Assembly (NCBI GenBank): GCA_037355855.1
Contig: CM074762.1
Span: forward strand, 868,001 to 932,000
Origin: Pseudo-nitzschia pungens
Lineage: Eukaryota; Bacillariophyta; Bacillariophyceae; Bacillariales; Bacillariaceae
DNA: 64,000 nucleotides
Direction: 5' to 3'
The position numbers and the translations under genes were made by a program. Positions 1-10,087 of the stretch are shown piece by piece. The first letter of the stretch is position 1. Each line of letters begins with the position of its first letter. The notes beneath the pieces are model-generated. The model did not search any database and was not told the origin of the DNA. It saw nothing but the letters and a program-made list of their open reading frames with translations.

Positions 1-59
1 CGATTACATTGGTGTGAATATTTCCTAAAAAGCAATCATTACCTTTTTCCTTCATACAG

Positions 60-3000
60 GTTCGCACAATTTACCAGGTATCATCGCTGCTGTTTTCCCT
101 GCTGTTTCTGATGCCCCTATACGATTACAGGGAAAACTAGTTGAACATGTCTTTGAAAGTCCTGTTGAGATCATGTCAAGTTTGAAAAATTACTACACCA
201 ACGAAACACTGAAACAAGTTTATAAAATCATAGGATCCCTCGATCTCGTTGGCAATCCAACTATTTTGTTGACTAGTTTCATGTCTGGGGTGAAAGATCT
301 CGTGTCTGCGCCCACTGCCGCATTGATGAAAGATCCCGCGAACGTGAAGCAAGTAGGCATTGGGGTGGGGAAAGGAACTGTCTCTTTTCTTTCTCATGGC
401 GCAAGCGGTATCTTTGGCTTTGCGGCAAGAGTTTTCTCACAGCTAGGACAGACAACTGCATTTTTCTCCTTGGATTCGGACTACAGACAATGGCATAGGG
501 ATAGAGTGGTCAACGAAGCCACAAATCTTGAGCGGGTTTGGAAGCGTCGGGGCATGCCGAAAGTTGAAGAAATCGTTTTACGTCCAGTAGCCGACGTTGT
601 TCTTGGACTGACTCTAGGAGTATCGGGGGTTCTTTTTGCCCCGTATAGAGGCGCTCAGAAGGCTGGAACGCGAGGATTCTTTGTCGGAACAGGAGTAGGC
701 GTAGCTGGCCTTGTTACAAAGCCTATTGTAGGTGTATTTGACGCAATGATGCATGGATCTCAAAGTATTCACGACATCGCGAAGACAATCAACTTTCTTG
801 AACGGCGATACCAACCTGTTCTGAAGCTGCGTCTACCGTACGTTTTTGGTCCGATGAAGATTCTGAGTCCGTTCGATGCAATCTCTGCTCGGAGTGTTTA
901 CCTATTAGGTCTATTCCCACCGAAAACGAAGTTGAAACACAGGCACGACAAAGGACGTGAGCTCCATATCCATAGTGAGGTTCTTCAAATGGAACCTGGT
1001 GTCGAAACATACGCCATTGTGACAACCATTCGAGTCGTCCTGATTAGAGTCAAACGCGATAGCACGAAAGCAACGAACTCCCTTGATCCATCTTTTGGAT
1101 GGGAAGTTGATCTATCAACTAGTGCTTCTATTTCATCAGAGATTTCGGATCATGGTCACAATGGCGTTGCCATGACTATAACTAAATGTGACGATGTCTA
1201 TCAACCCAAGATCGCCAAGAGAGAGGATAAAAATTCAACTGAACATAGTCGTGAGATGGATGAAGAATTCGATGAAGCCGGAGAGCTTGGAGAAGATTAT
1301 CACATGCCTCGATTGCACTCGTTGTCTATGAATAGTTCGACTTCGATGAAACCACTAAGTGATTCTGTTACGAGCGGGGTTAAGCAAGAGGGAAACAACC
1401 ATCTTGAATGGTTCACAGTCCTTGCAGAGTACCAGCAACGAAGACAACTTAATCGAATTCATAATGCTTTATGTTGCGTACTTGGCGATTTTGACAAAGT
1501 AATTACCGAGAGAACTCCAAGAACTCGGGGTTCTATGATGAATGACATCAAAGGAACTACAACGTTTGGTATCTACAACTTTGAGAAGGGATTACCTGAT
1601 GGGAGAGCAGTCCAACTTTCGAATATGGAAGTTATTGCTTCTCTTGAAGATTTATATTGGATAGAAGATGATCTTGTGCAGCGAATCAGCAACATAAGCT
1701 CACCAGGTAAAAGGCAAAGAGCGTTGGCGAAAGTTCGTCAAACCTGGAATTTTTCAAAGGACATCAAGGTGTCGAAGAACATAGGAGGTCCGGAATGGCT
1801 CATACGAGCGAGGGCCAAGGCAATGTTTGTGCCTTCTGATAATGAAGCAGTATTTGATAGCACGGATGTAGCCCCACTCTCTAATCGGACCATGAACGAG
1901 ATATTTTGTGGTTATACGTTCGACCACGACATAAATTCTTCTTCCAGTGGAAAGAAAACTTCTGAAATTTCAGACCAGAAACTTCACGACGCCACTCATC
2001 CTCCTACAGATGAACATTCGGTCCTCGGTAGTGGTTCTCTATTAGAAAACAAGGAGAAAAACACAAGTTCTCTAGTTGGAAAGACCCCAAAGCACATCGC
2101 TAACAACAGTGCAGAAGAGGAGCAGTCTCGTGACACAAGTGGTCCGGCTTCGCTAAAAGTAGACTCTGTAGATTCAAAAGCCACTTCGGGCCCAATTGCC
2201 GGTACAGTACGAATGAAGTCCACCCCGATTCCAAGAAGCGAGAGTGAGAACGTTATCTGTTCCCCCGATGCCCTGGGACTACCGATAGGATCTTTCGAGC
2301 AGAGTTCTGAGTCCCCAAATACACACCCACATTCGACGCAATACGGATTATCTGAAGATGAAACGGTTGGTCAACGTGATTTCTATTCGCCGATTTATGG
2401 GGTCACGAGAGACAACGGAGATGTCGAGCTCTTGGGTAAATCTTCATCTAACGGCGCCCCTCGACCACCGGTTGTATCCTTGGATGTTCCCGCGCAAAAC
2501 CAGTCTGAAACCATTCCCGCATTTCAACAGACCTTATCAAATTTGGATTCTCACTCTCAAACCAGAAATAATCTTTCTTCCTTTACTGCCGATAACGACT
2601 CGGCAAGGATAGATCGATTGGAAGGCATCTTAGAGCAGCTCGTTATTTTGAATGTCGCTCAGGCGCGTCGCGAAGAAATAGCTACCCGAGAAGTGGATTC
2701 TCGGAGTCAGTTCACCAATGCAACGGAGGTACAATCGATTGCCGATAACTTGAGGCAAGAACTGGGTGAAATTCGCGAAAAGATGGAAGAGAGAGCCCGA
2801 GAAGACGAAGCTCTACGTCAAGAAATAAGCTTACTTCGTGACCAACTCGCCGATCGACGATCCACGGATGGACGATCCAGGGCTTCCACTAACGACACAA
2901 CTGAGACCATGACGCAGGCTGCCCGGTGGGAATCGGACCAAGGAAGACCTCCGCCAATTAACACCTCGCTGCTTTCGGAGAAGAAAAAAAAATCAAAAAA

Positions 3001-3097
3001 TCCAATGAGGGGCATTTTTCATTCCAGGAATAAATACACAAGAAAGATTTCGCTAGCGCAACAGCATCAAGACGAAGAATCGGAACTGCCTAGATGA
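60..3097 (+). CDS. VPS13-family intermembrane lipid-transfer protein, C-terminal exon (partial)
   Basis: The window opens inside a gene. An intron acceptor (TTCATACAG) ends at 59, and the reading frame is open from 60 to a TGA at 3095-3097; the 5' exons lie outside the window. The first 200 or so residues match the VPS13 C-terminal region: a segment around HVFESPVEIMSSL, a Gly-rich amphipathic stretch (GVGKGTVSFLSHGASGIFG) and a second one around GLVTKPIVGVFDAM. In this family the amphipathic helices sit on membranes. A likely PH-like segment follows (about residues 270-320 counted from the ATG at 173). The last 450 residues are Ser/Asn-rich and end in a charged coiled coil (about 815-910) and a basic tail. 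VPS13 proteins are bridge-like carriers moving glycerolipids at organelle contact sites. The long C-terminal extension with coiled coil is unusual. The family call rests on pattern recognition and is firm for the first third only. Confidence 0.85.
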
Positions 3098-3986
3098 ATC
3101 GTTTGACAATCATCAGGAGCCACCACTCGGATTGGACGACGAGCAAAGCGGGAGTCCATAGTATATTAGTAGAGGGAAGTTGCATTTGCGGAAACAGATG
3201 TCGGTGGCTTCAAGTAATCGCCTTGTCGACGCGAGACTACACGATCGACGATGATTCTCCTCCAACATTCTTGCGAATACTAAGTACACGGATTATGCAA
3301 TACAAATTCGTTCTTTACTGTATGTTATGTCTTACATGTAGCATGCAGAAACTAAGTGTAGAATTGACTCGCAAGCGGTATAAATTTAATGAATCAATAA
3401 TCAGTACTGTACGTGTACAAGTGAGCTTATTTTCCGTGAACCTAACAATGCTTCTACAAATATGATGCTGAAAGTTTCTGTTGGTAAAATACCTCGTACC
3501 TCTACAATTGCAAAATGGACGTATGGACCCCGACAATGAAGAATAGGATCCACGCCGTGTCTCTCGCGAGGCTGGGCCGAAACCAAAACTACTGGACCCC
3601 CACAACAAACATACCAAATTCATCAGCAGCGGAACGTCAAGACCACCCCGACGCTGAACTCTTCTCCACGTCATCACCCTCCACTAATACCCAACCACAT
3701 TCGACTCACCATGGTGATACCCAAACCAATGAGCAGCAGCAATGTACCCCACTCAATCCGACACAGAACCCCAGCAAAACTGAAAATGTGGGCACCACCA
3801 CTACGTGTACTACTTATGGATTGGAAGCACCACGACCCACTTCACATGGACATGGGTCGAAACCACACTTTTGAGAAGTGCGAATATACACTTTTTTAAC
3901 TTTGCTACTAATACTTACACTCCTACCCACGGAAACCAACAACAACCCCAACAACCCAACAACCCAACAATCCCAATCCCAACCCC

Positions 3987-4064
3987 AACAACAACAACAA
4001 CAACAACAACCCCAACCCCAACCCCAACCCCAACCCCAACCCCAACCCCAACCCCAACCCCAAC
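3987..4064. repeat. (CAA)n followed by (CCCCAA)n microsatellite
   Basis: A CAA run of about eight units passes directly into about nine units of CCCCAA. In translation this gives alternating Pro-Thr or Pro-Gln frames, explaining the spurious low-complexity open frames here. Confidence 0.9.
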
Positions 4065-4139
4065 AAGAGTGGTGCAGTCGAGGTGCAAGTGTTTCGGTGA
4101 TTCGATTGCTGGAGAAGAAGAAGAACATGGGTAATGTAT

Positions 4140-4149
4140 GTAAGGTTAC
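4140..4149. promoter_or_regulatory. GTAAGGTTAC intergenic motif
   Basis: One of ten exact copies (either strand) of this 10-mer in the window, here followed by CCGGTAC. It is about 1.26 kb upstream of the RRM gene start. The regulatory role is inference from its distribution. Confidence 0.35.
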
Positions 4150-4362
4150 CGGTACAATAGTTTAAAAGTGTGGGTAAAAAGTGTGGATTAGACCTAAAAT
4201 AAGTGTGTTAACGAACGGGTACCACTTCACATCAAAACTTGAACGACACGACATCAACCCTAAATTTGTCCCTACATATAATATGTATGTATCTCTATCT
4301 TTGTACGTACCTTATATATATAGTACTATAGCGTGACTCTTTTTTATTCATTCGATCGATTT

Positions 4363-4706
4363 GTACATCCGGGTTTTTAAAAAAGTTATACTAGTACATC
4401 CGGATTTTTTGAACAGTTATATCCGGAGTTTTTGAACAGTTATACATCCGGGTTAGTTGAACACTTATACATCCGGGTTTTTTGAACACTTATACATCCG
4501 GGTTTTTTGAACACTTACACATCCTTTGAACACTTGTACATCCGGGTTTTTTGAACACTTGTACATCCGGGTTTTTTGAACACTTGTACATCCGGGTTTT
4601 TTGAACACTTATACATCGGGATTTTTTGAACACTTATTCGGATTTTTTTGATACTCTACATCCGGGTTAGTTAAACAGTTATACATCCGGATTAGTTCAA
4701 CAGTTA
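4363..4706. repeat. Tandem array, about 25-bp unit
   Basis: About thirteen imperfect copies of a unit reading roughly TACATCCGGG, a T-run, then GAACACTTA follow one another. Units differ by loss of some T residues or of a few bases (one truncated copy near 4516), and the outer copies are more diverged (AACAGTTA instead of AACACTTA). The array lies in the spacer upstream of the RRM gene, with no coding role. Confidence 0.85.
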
Positions 4707-5400
4707 GTACCTACTACATCCACGAATACTACTACTACTACTACTACATCTATGAACTCCACGCCCTCAACTCCCACCATCAATGCCTCAACGCTCACAC
4801 AACCAACGAGTCCCACCCAAAGTCAGTAATCACTCTGCCATGTTATTGTTGACTAGTCTGTTGGATAGGTGATGAGAATGTAGTCAGTGATGCTCATAAC
4901 CTACAAAATGTACGTATGCTCTCTACTGTCAATATAATCCCATGTTTTTCGTAAAGAGTGAGGTAAGGTATTTATTCACTTGCTAATTGATCGCTTTCTT
5001 AAACAATTGGCATATTTCATAGAGTTTAATATTACTTAAATAGAGGCCATGATGGCGGAATACAATTCCACTAAGTTACCCCCCGAGGTCCAATAACTTT
5101 TTTTCGTAATCTGTCCTTCCGTCAACGGTCTCAGAGATGATGGGTATGAACTGCGATTGCACACAACCACGAATAATTCCCATCGATCAAGACGAAAAAT
5201 CCCAACCGAGCTCTCGAAAAATAATCCGAAACAGAAGAAGTCTCAAAATCGAAAGTTTTTGCTTCTATCGACGATCGACGATCGATGATCGTGAACGCAA
5301 TTCGACACTGAGGTCAAAACATCTTCGATAGGTCAGAGTGCCGCACAAGCTTCGTATCAACCAGATTGAATCTAAACGACACGAGAAAAACGACGAAAAA

Positions 5401-6831
5401 ATGGGAAAGAAATCAGCGGCACAACTCCGACGCATGGAAAAGAGGGCGGCACAACGAGGCGAAAAGTACGTTCCCCCGTTCGAGGAACCAACTCGACCCG
5501 CCGACAACGACGGAGTTCAGGACAACGATCAATCAACAGAGGAAAACAAATCCTCGATCAATACCAGTGGCGAAGACACAATCGAGAGACGGCGAAAGAT
5601 TGCGCATCGGTTGAAGAAAGAACTGCAAGAAATCGAGGCCAATAAGGATCTGGTCTCCAAGGATCGCCGATCGGCGAAACGAAAAGCAGAGGCCATTGCC
5701 GCCGAGGAGTCGGGAATGCCGGCCTCCGAGTTGATGGAGTGGCTGGGAACGAACAGCGGCGACCACTCGGCGTCCGAGAATCCAACAGAACCGAAACCTG
5801 ATGCCGAGACCTCTCGCAAGATCGCGTCGGCCGAAAAACTCGTTAAAGAACTCGAAACCATCGACGGCGATGAGGAGATGAAATCGAAGGACCGCCGATC
5901 GGCAAAGCGCAAGGCAGAAGCGATCTGTACCGAGGAGACTGGAATGTCAGCGAAAGAACTCTTGGAGTGGTACAAAACGAACAAACACCTGCAAGGAACG
6001 AAGAAGGTCTCGTCAACAAAGGGATCCACCGGACGCCGGCGCGATCCGCTCATTGCCTTTTTCGGACAGCTCTCATACGAGACTACCAGCGATGAGCTGA
6101 TGGAGCACATTTGCACAAATTTGGTTGACGAGTACCCAAAGGCCAAGAGTATGACCAGGATTCGATTGTTAACGGACCCCAAAACGAAAAGGTCCAAGGG
6201 CATGGCCTTTGTGGAGGTCGACGATCCGGAGTTCTTGTACGCCCTCCTCAAGCTTCACCAGACCTATTTAAAGGGCCGTCGCATCAACGTGGAGCGTTCA
6301 GCTGGTGGCAAGAAACACAGCGAGGCCCGCAAGTCCAAGCTCGAGCGGTACAAGCAGGAGCAGGGGGAGTATTTTGCCGAGGTGGTCGACAAGATCCTCT
6401 CCGAGTACAAGACCACCGGAGAGCTGCGGGAGGACGAGCTGGATGAGGGCGTTGTGACCGTCTGCAAGCGGCACTCGGGCCCGGTGGTGCGAGCGGCGGT
6501 GGCCGAGTACATCGAAAAGGGAGGAAAAGATATGAACAACCCCAGCGCTTACCTCACCTTTTTGGTCACGAAATTTGCCAAGGAGGGAATCCATGACGTG
6601 GAGGACACCGGCAAGACCAAGAAACGAAAGGAATCATCCTCGTCGTCTTACGGAGGAGGCGACCGGAAACGAACAAAGGAATGGAAAGGTGCCTCGGAAT
6701 TTGCCAGGTCTGGTGTGGACATGTCGGCGAGTGATCGCAAGGACGGATCCGGCAAGCGGGATCTGTCGTCGATCTTTCCCTCGTCCCAACGCGGCCGCGG
6801 AAGAGGCTACATGAGCAACGTCAGGCGGTGA
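5401..6831 (+). CDS. RRM-domain RNA-binding protein with duplicated charged motif (476 aa)
   Basis: The start is the ATG at 5401 (MGKKSAAQLRRMEKRAAQRG); the frame is open 63 bases further upstream but only from a GTG. A single RNA-recognition motif lies at about residues 205-285, with RNP2-like IAFFGQLSY and RNP1-like KGMAFVEV. It is followed by a basic helical segment, then a Lys/Ser/Gly-rich tail ending in an Arg-Gly patch (RGRGRGYMSNVRR). Before the RRM, a roughly 35-residue block is present twice (SKDRRSAKRKAEAI, an acidic residue pair, then an E-L-x-E-W ending). A nuclear RNA-processing or ribosome-biogenesis role is plausible, but nothing identifies the target RNA. No introns are visible. 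The gene converges with the phosphate translocator downstream. Confidence 0.8.
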   Translation: MGKKSAAQLRRMEKRAAQRGEKYVPPFEEPTRPADNDGVQDNDQSTEENKSSINTSGEDTIERRRKIAHRLKKELQEIEANKDLVSKDRRSAKRKAEAIAAEESGMPASELMEWLGTNSGDHSASENPTEPKPDAETSRKIASAEKLVKELETIDGDEEMKSKDRRSAKRKAEAICTEETGMSAKELLEWYKTNKHLQGTKKVSSTKGSTGRRRDPLIAFFGQLSYETTSDELMEHICTNLVDEYPKAKSMTRIRLLTDPKTKRSKGMAFVEVDDPEFLYALLKLHQTYLKGRRINVERSAGGKKHSEARKSKLERYKQEQGEYFAEVVDKILSEYKTTGELREDELDEGVVTVCKRHSGPVVRAAVAEYIEKGGKDMNNPSAYLTFLVTKFAKEGIHDVEDTGKTKKRKESSSSSYGGGDRKRTKEWKGASEFARSGVDMSASDRKDGSGKRDLSSIFPSSQRGRGRGYMSNVRR

Positions 6832-7985
6832 GGAGAAATATCATGCGGGGCTTGTTGAACCAACGAATTCGGGCTGCCTGCCGCATCATTGTTGCCGGAG
6901 GCGCTAGCGGACGAAACCGTGAGCTGGGAAGGCAGGCAGGGACGAAAAGACTTCCCGCGACACATACCGTACGGAACAGCGCTATGGATGAAACGCAAAA
7001 GACCGCATTGCATGGCACCATGGAAGCCACTTCATTCCGGTGCCATGCACTTGACCGTGATGAATCATTGGCGGATCGGAAAGCCGTAGCGCAAGCGAAT
7101 GGACTCGGGTGGGATCAACTCTGATGAAATCCATAGCAGCAGAATGTGCTTTGTTTTGTTGTGTTAGGGTCGTTTGACACTTGGACCCGACAAGGAATGT
7201 ACGCACGCACACACAGAACTCGTTGTGGACAGAGAAGTCCAAGAAACAAAGCAGCAAGGAAGAACGATTCGATGCGACGAAATAGTCATAGAAAAATACT
7301 AATGAATCATACGATGCTTCGGATGTTTTGATAGCAATGCGTGTCGTCTTCTTTGCATTACTCATAAACTATGTGTACGAGGCATAGCTGGCGCCAAAGG
7401 CTCGAAGAGATGAAGAAACAATCCGATATGTTTAGTGTCGACCAACACCGTAGAACACCTTGCATGATTACGAAGTACTTCGTATCATGTTTTGAAAAGG
7501 AAACGAAAAAAAAAAACAGCAAAAAGATTTGCCGAGATGTTATTACTCGCATCATTGAATCATTGATCGCGAAATGTGTTGCATCTCCGCAACGAAACCA
7601 ATGTTCGTATTTTTTGTTTGCTGCGGGTGCCGACGAACATGCTCACCGCCGATGATGGAACACCGGAACAAGAATTCGGACGCACGGTGACACAATGCTC
7701 ATCGCATGCGTGCGTAAGGGAAATCAACCCAACAAACAATTGCAACGAATGCTTTTAACGACTCCACGACCGCACTCGTTGGGAGACACTACAATGATGA
7801 GCAAAAACGACGTTGCCATTATTATTTGGTTTTAACCATGCATGCATGTAGTATTGTTCGTATTATTTCATTCCGTAGTAGCTGTCAACGCTAGCTAGCT
7901 AGCTCGCCGGCTGTTTGCTTTGCTGGTTTGCTTTAGTTTTTTTTCTCTGGTGCATTCCTTTCTTCATTCCTGCATCATTATTTAT
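6832..7985. other. Convergent 3' spacer between RRM and translocator genes
   Basis: Small open frames occur on both strands, but none shows a domain, signal peptide or coding-like composition. A (GCTA)n run lies near 7893-7904. Probably two 3' UTRs and spacer. Confidence 0.6.
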
Positions 7986-9358
7986 CTATTTTCGCTTCTT
8001 CTTGGTAGCCGGCGCCGCCTTGTTGAGGGCCTCTTGGGACTCGTAGTATTGCTTGGTGAGGCTGTACAAGAGGACTCCGGAGATACCAACGGCCGATCCA
8101 ATTGCGGCCTGCACCGTGACGGGGTTGCGGAAGACCAGGACGGAGGCCACCAGAATAAAGACGCGCTTCATGGTGTTTCCGACCGCCAGCGTGACGGGAT
8201 GGACGCTTCCCAGGGCCATGTACATGACCTCGTTGTTCAGGTAGTGGAAGAGACCGGAGATGAAAATGGCTCGGACCAGCTGCGTCTTGCTCTCGACCTG
8301 TTCCAGTGCGGAAGCCCACAGCGACAAAAAGCTGCCTCCTTCCTGGAAGAGAGCGACAGGAATAGAGATCAAGAAGGCGGCCATGGTGACGAGGCCGAAC
8401 ATGTTGGGGGCCGTAAGGTGGGTGCCGGCGGCGGATCCGGACTGGAGTGCCGACTTGGAGACGACCGCGCGGAGGGCAAAAAAGAGGTTGCTTGACAAGG
8501 CGGCCGTAAAGGCGAGCCAGGAAAAGTTGAGTTCCTTGAGGCAGGCGTAGCCAACACCTCCAACGACGGGGATGAGGGTGGCGTAGACCTGAGGGGGCAT
8601 CCATTTGTTGAAGTAGAATCCGGAGACCATGGCGCTGAAGAAGGGTTCGACTGCCTTGACGATGTGTGTAAAGGATACGGGACCGGCACCGAGGGCAATC
8701 ATGGTCGCCAGCTGTCCGAGCATGTGGTAGGCTCCGACGGAGGCGACGGCCTTGGTTCCGGAGGGGGTGAGAGTCGGGCAGGGACGGAACTTGAGCAACC
8801 AGACAACGGCGCAGTACAGAGCGCCGACACCGAACTGGATCGATCCGACGACGAGCGGCGCCGGAAGGACGTTGAGGACCTTCTTGTTGACAATGTTGTA
8901 GATCACGTTGAGGGCGTACCAGGCAGCAAAGTATCCACCGATCTCGAGTCGCTGCATGAGGGCGGAGGAGGCGGCTCCCCCACGAACGCGGATGCGCTTG
9001 GCCTTGAGGGACCTGCGCATCTGTGGAGTGAGCGTGTCGATGACGGCGTTGTGAGAAGCGGGGAGGGTGCTGGCATCCGGATAATACGCGGAGACGGTGT
9101 CGATAACAACCTGGGCCGGTCGCGCCTCTGGGGATTCGGGGAGTCGGCGGGCGGTGCGGGATCGCTGCACGGTGCGGATGAAGGTCTTTCCGTCGCTGCT
9201 AACGACGGAGGGGGTGACGGCTAGGTCTGCTTCGGTGACGACCTTGCTTTCGGAAGTCGAGAGACGGCTCGCGGCGACGGCGGCATGAGTAGAGGAGAGG
9301 ATGTAGCTGACCTTGCCGAGGTCGAGGGTCTTGGAGGCCGACTTTGCAAACACGACGT
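7986..9358 (-). CDS. Triose-phosphate/phosphate translocator (plastid phosphate-translocator family), main exon
   Basis: The product carries the drug/metabolite-transporter fold of plastid phosphate translocators: about 10 hydrophobic segments over roughly 300 residues, starting at YFAAWYALNVIYNIVNKK. Family-typical segments are FTHIVKAVEPFFSA, SNLFFALRAVVSK and ISGLFHYLNNEVMYMALG, and it ends in a Lys-rich tail (TKKKRK). In diatoms these antiporters exchange triose-phosphate or PEP for phosphate across the plastid membranes. The frame is open for about 120 residues before the first in-frame ATG, with a good acceptor at 9359-9360 (CACTCCAG), so at least one upstream exon is required. A phase-matching donor at 9726 would join it to the signal-peptide exon at 9727-10087. 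If translation instead starts at the internal Met (MRRSLKAK), the protein is about 340 residues, close to the usual mature length. Confidence 0.85.
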
Positions 9359-9726
9359 CTGGAGTGAAGGTTGCAATCAATCAAAAAAAATCATTCATGA
9401 AGCAAATTTGGTCATTTTTTGGTTTGGGAGCGGGAAGACACGACCCATCGCGACGGGAAGGAGAAGAAACGAACATTCAAAGGAAACAATGTATGAAAAA
9501 AAACTTGTGGGTTAGCGATATGTGCTTGCTCGCAAGAAGCATTGGAAGGAAAGGCCAACTGTATGGTCTTGTTGACAAGAACGACACCAAAGAAATTTCT
9601 GGAAAACCCGCATCCGGTTCCACCGATCCCATCCCATTCCGTTCCATCTCGCCTCGTTCCTTTTCATCCGAAACCAAACAGAGCATCACAACTGCATCGC
9701 ACAACAAAATATCGGAGTTCGCTTAC

Positions 9727-10087
9727 TCTTCAGAGTTACCGTCAAAGCCACGGTCAGTGCCGCGTAGATCCCGAGCTCTTTTCGCGAGTAGTGCTGCAGA
9801 CTGTCCTTGAATTGCTCAACGATCTCCCGGGCCTCGCCGCCGATCTTGCGGGTCGTTTCGGAAATGGTCTTGAACTCCTTCTTGGCGCGCTCGACCATGG
9901 CCTTGATGTCGAGCTCTCCCCCCGACTGGAATCGGTTCTTGAGCATCAATCGGGTCTTCTTATCGTTTCCGCGGGGGCTGTCCAGGACGACCTTGAAGTT
10001 TTGGCTGGGGTGGTTGGTGGCATCGGCGACGGTGCCGAGGACCAACAAGAGTCCGAGCAAGAAGATGTTGCGGATCGCGAGCTTCAT
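9727..10087 (-). CDS. Signal-peptide-bearing exon: small membrane protein or first exon of the translocator gene
   Basis: An ATG at 10087 opens a frame with a clear signal peptide (MKLAIRNIFLLGLLLVLG), then a charged amphipathic helix (about residues 60-100, ERAKKEFKTI and EIVEQFKDSLQ) and a hydrophobic stretch (IYAALTVALTVTL). A strong donor (AAGA|GTAAGC) follows at 9727/9726 and leaves phase 1, which fits the acceptor in front of the translocator exon at 9358. The joined product would be about 577 residues. Without splicing the frame runs only to a stop near 9686. Whether this is a separate small gene or the translocator's N-terminus cannot be settled from sequence alone. No ASAF-type plastid motif is seen after the signal peptide. 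Confidence 0.5.

Larger units (their letters stand above)
3098..5400. other. Repeat-rich spacer between VPS13 and RRM genes
   Basis: No supportable gene is seen. The spacer holds a CAA/CCCCAA simple repeat, a 25-bp tandem array, a short TAC trinucleotide run (about 4726-4747) and one GTAAGGTTAC motif followed by ACCGGTAC at 4140. Small open frames here consist of repeat-derived residues (Pro-Thr, Pro-Gln) with no recognisable domain. Confidence 0.7.

Noticed and set aside
4009..4064. CCCCAA repeat resembling ciliate telomere sequence
   Set aside because: It is a short internal run grading out of a CAA repeat with coding genes on both sides. Diatom telomeres are expected to be TTAGGG-type.
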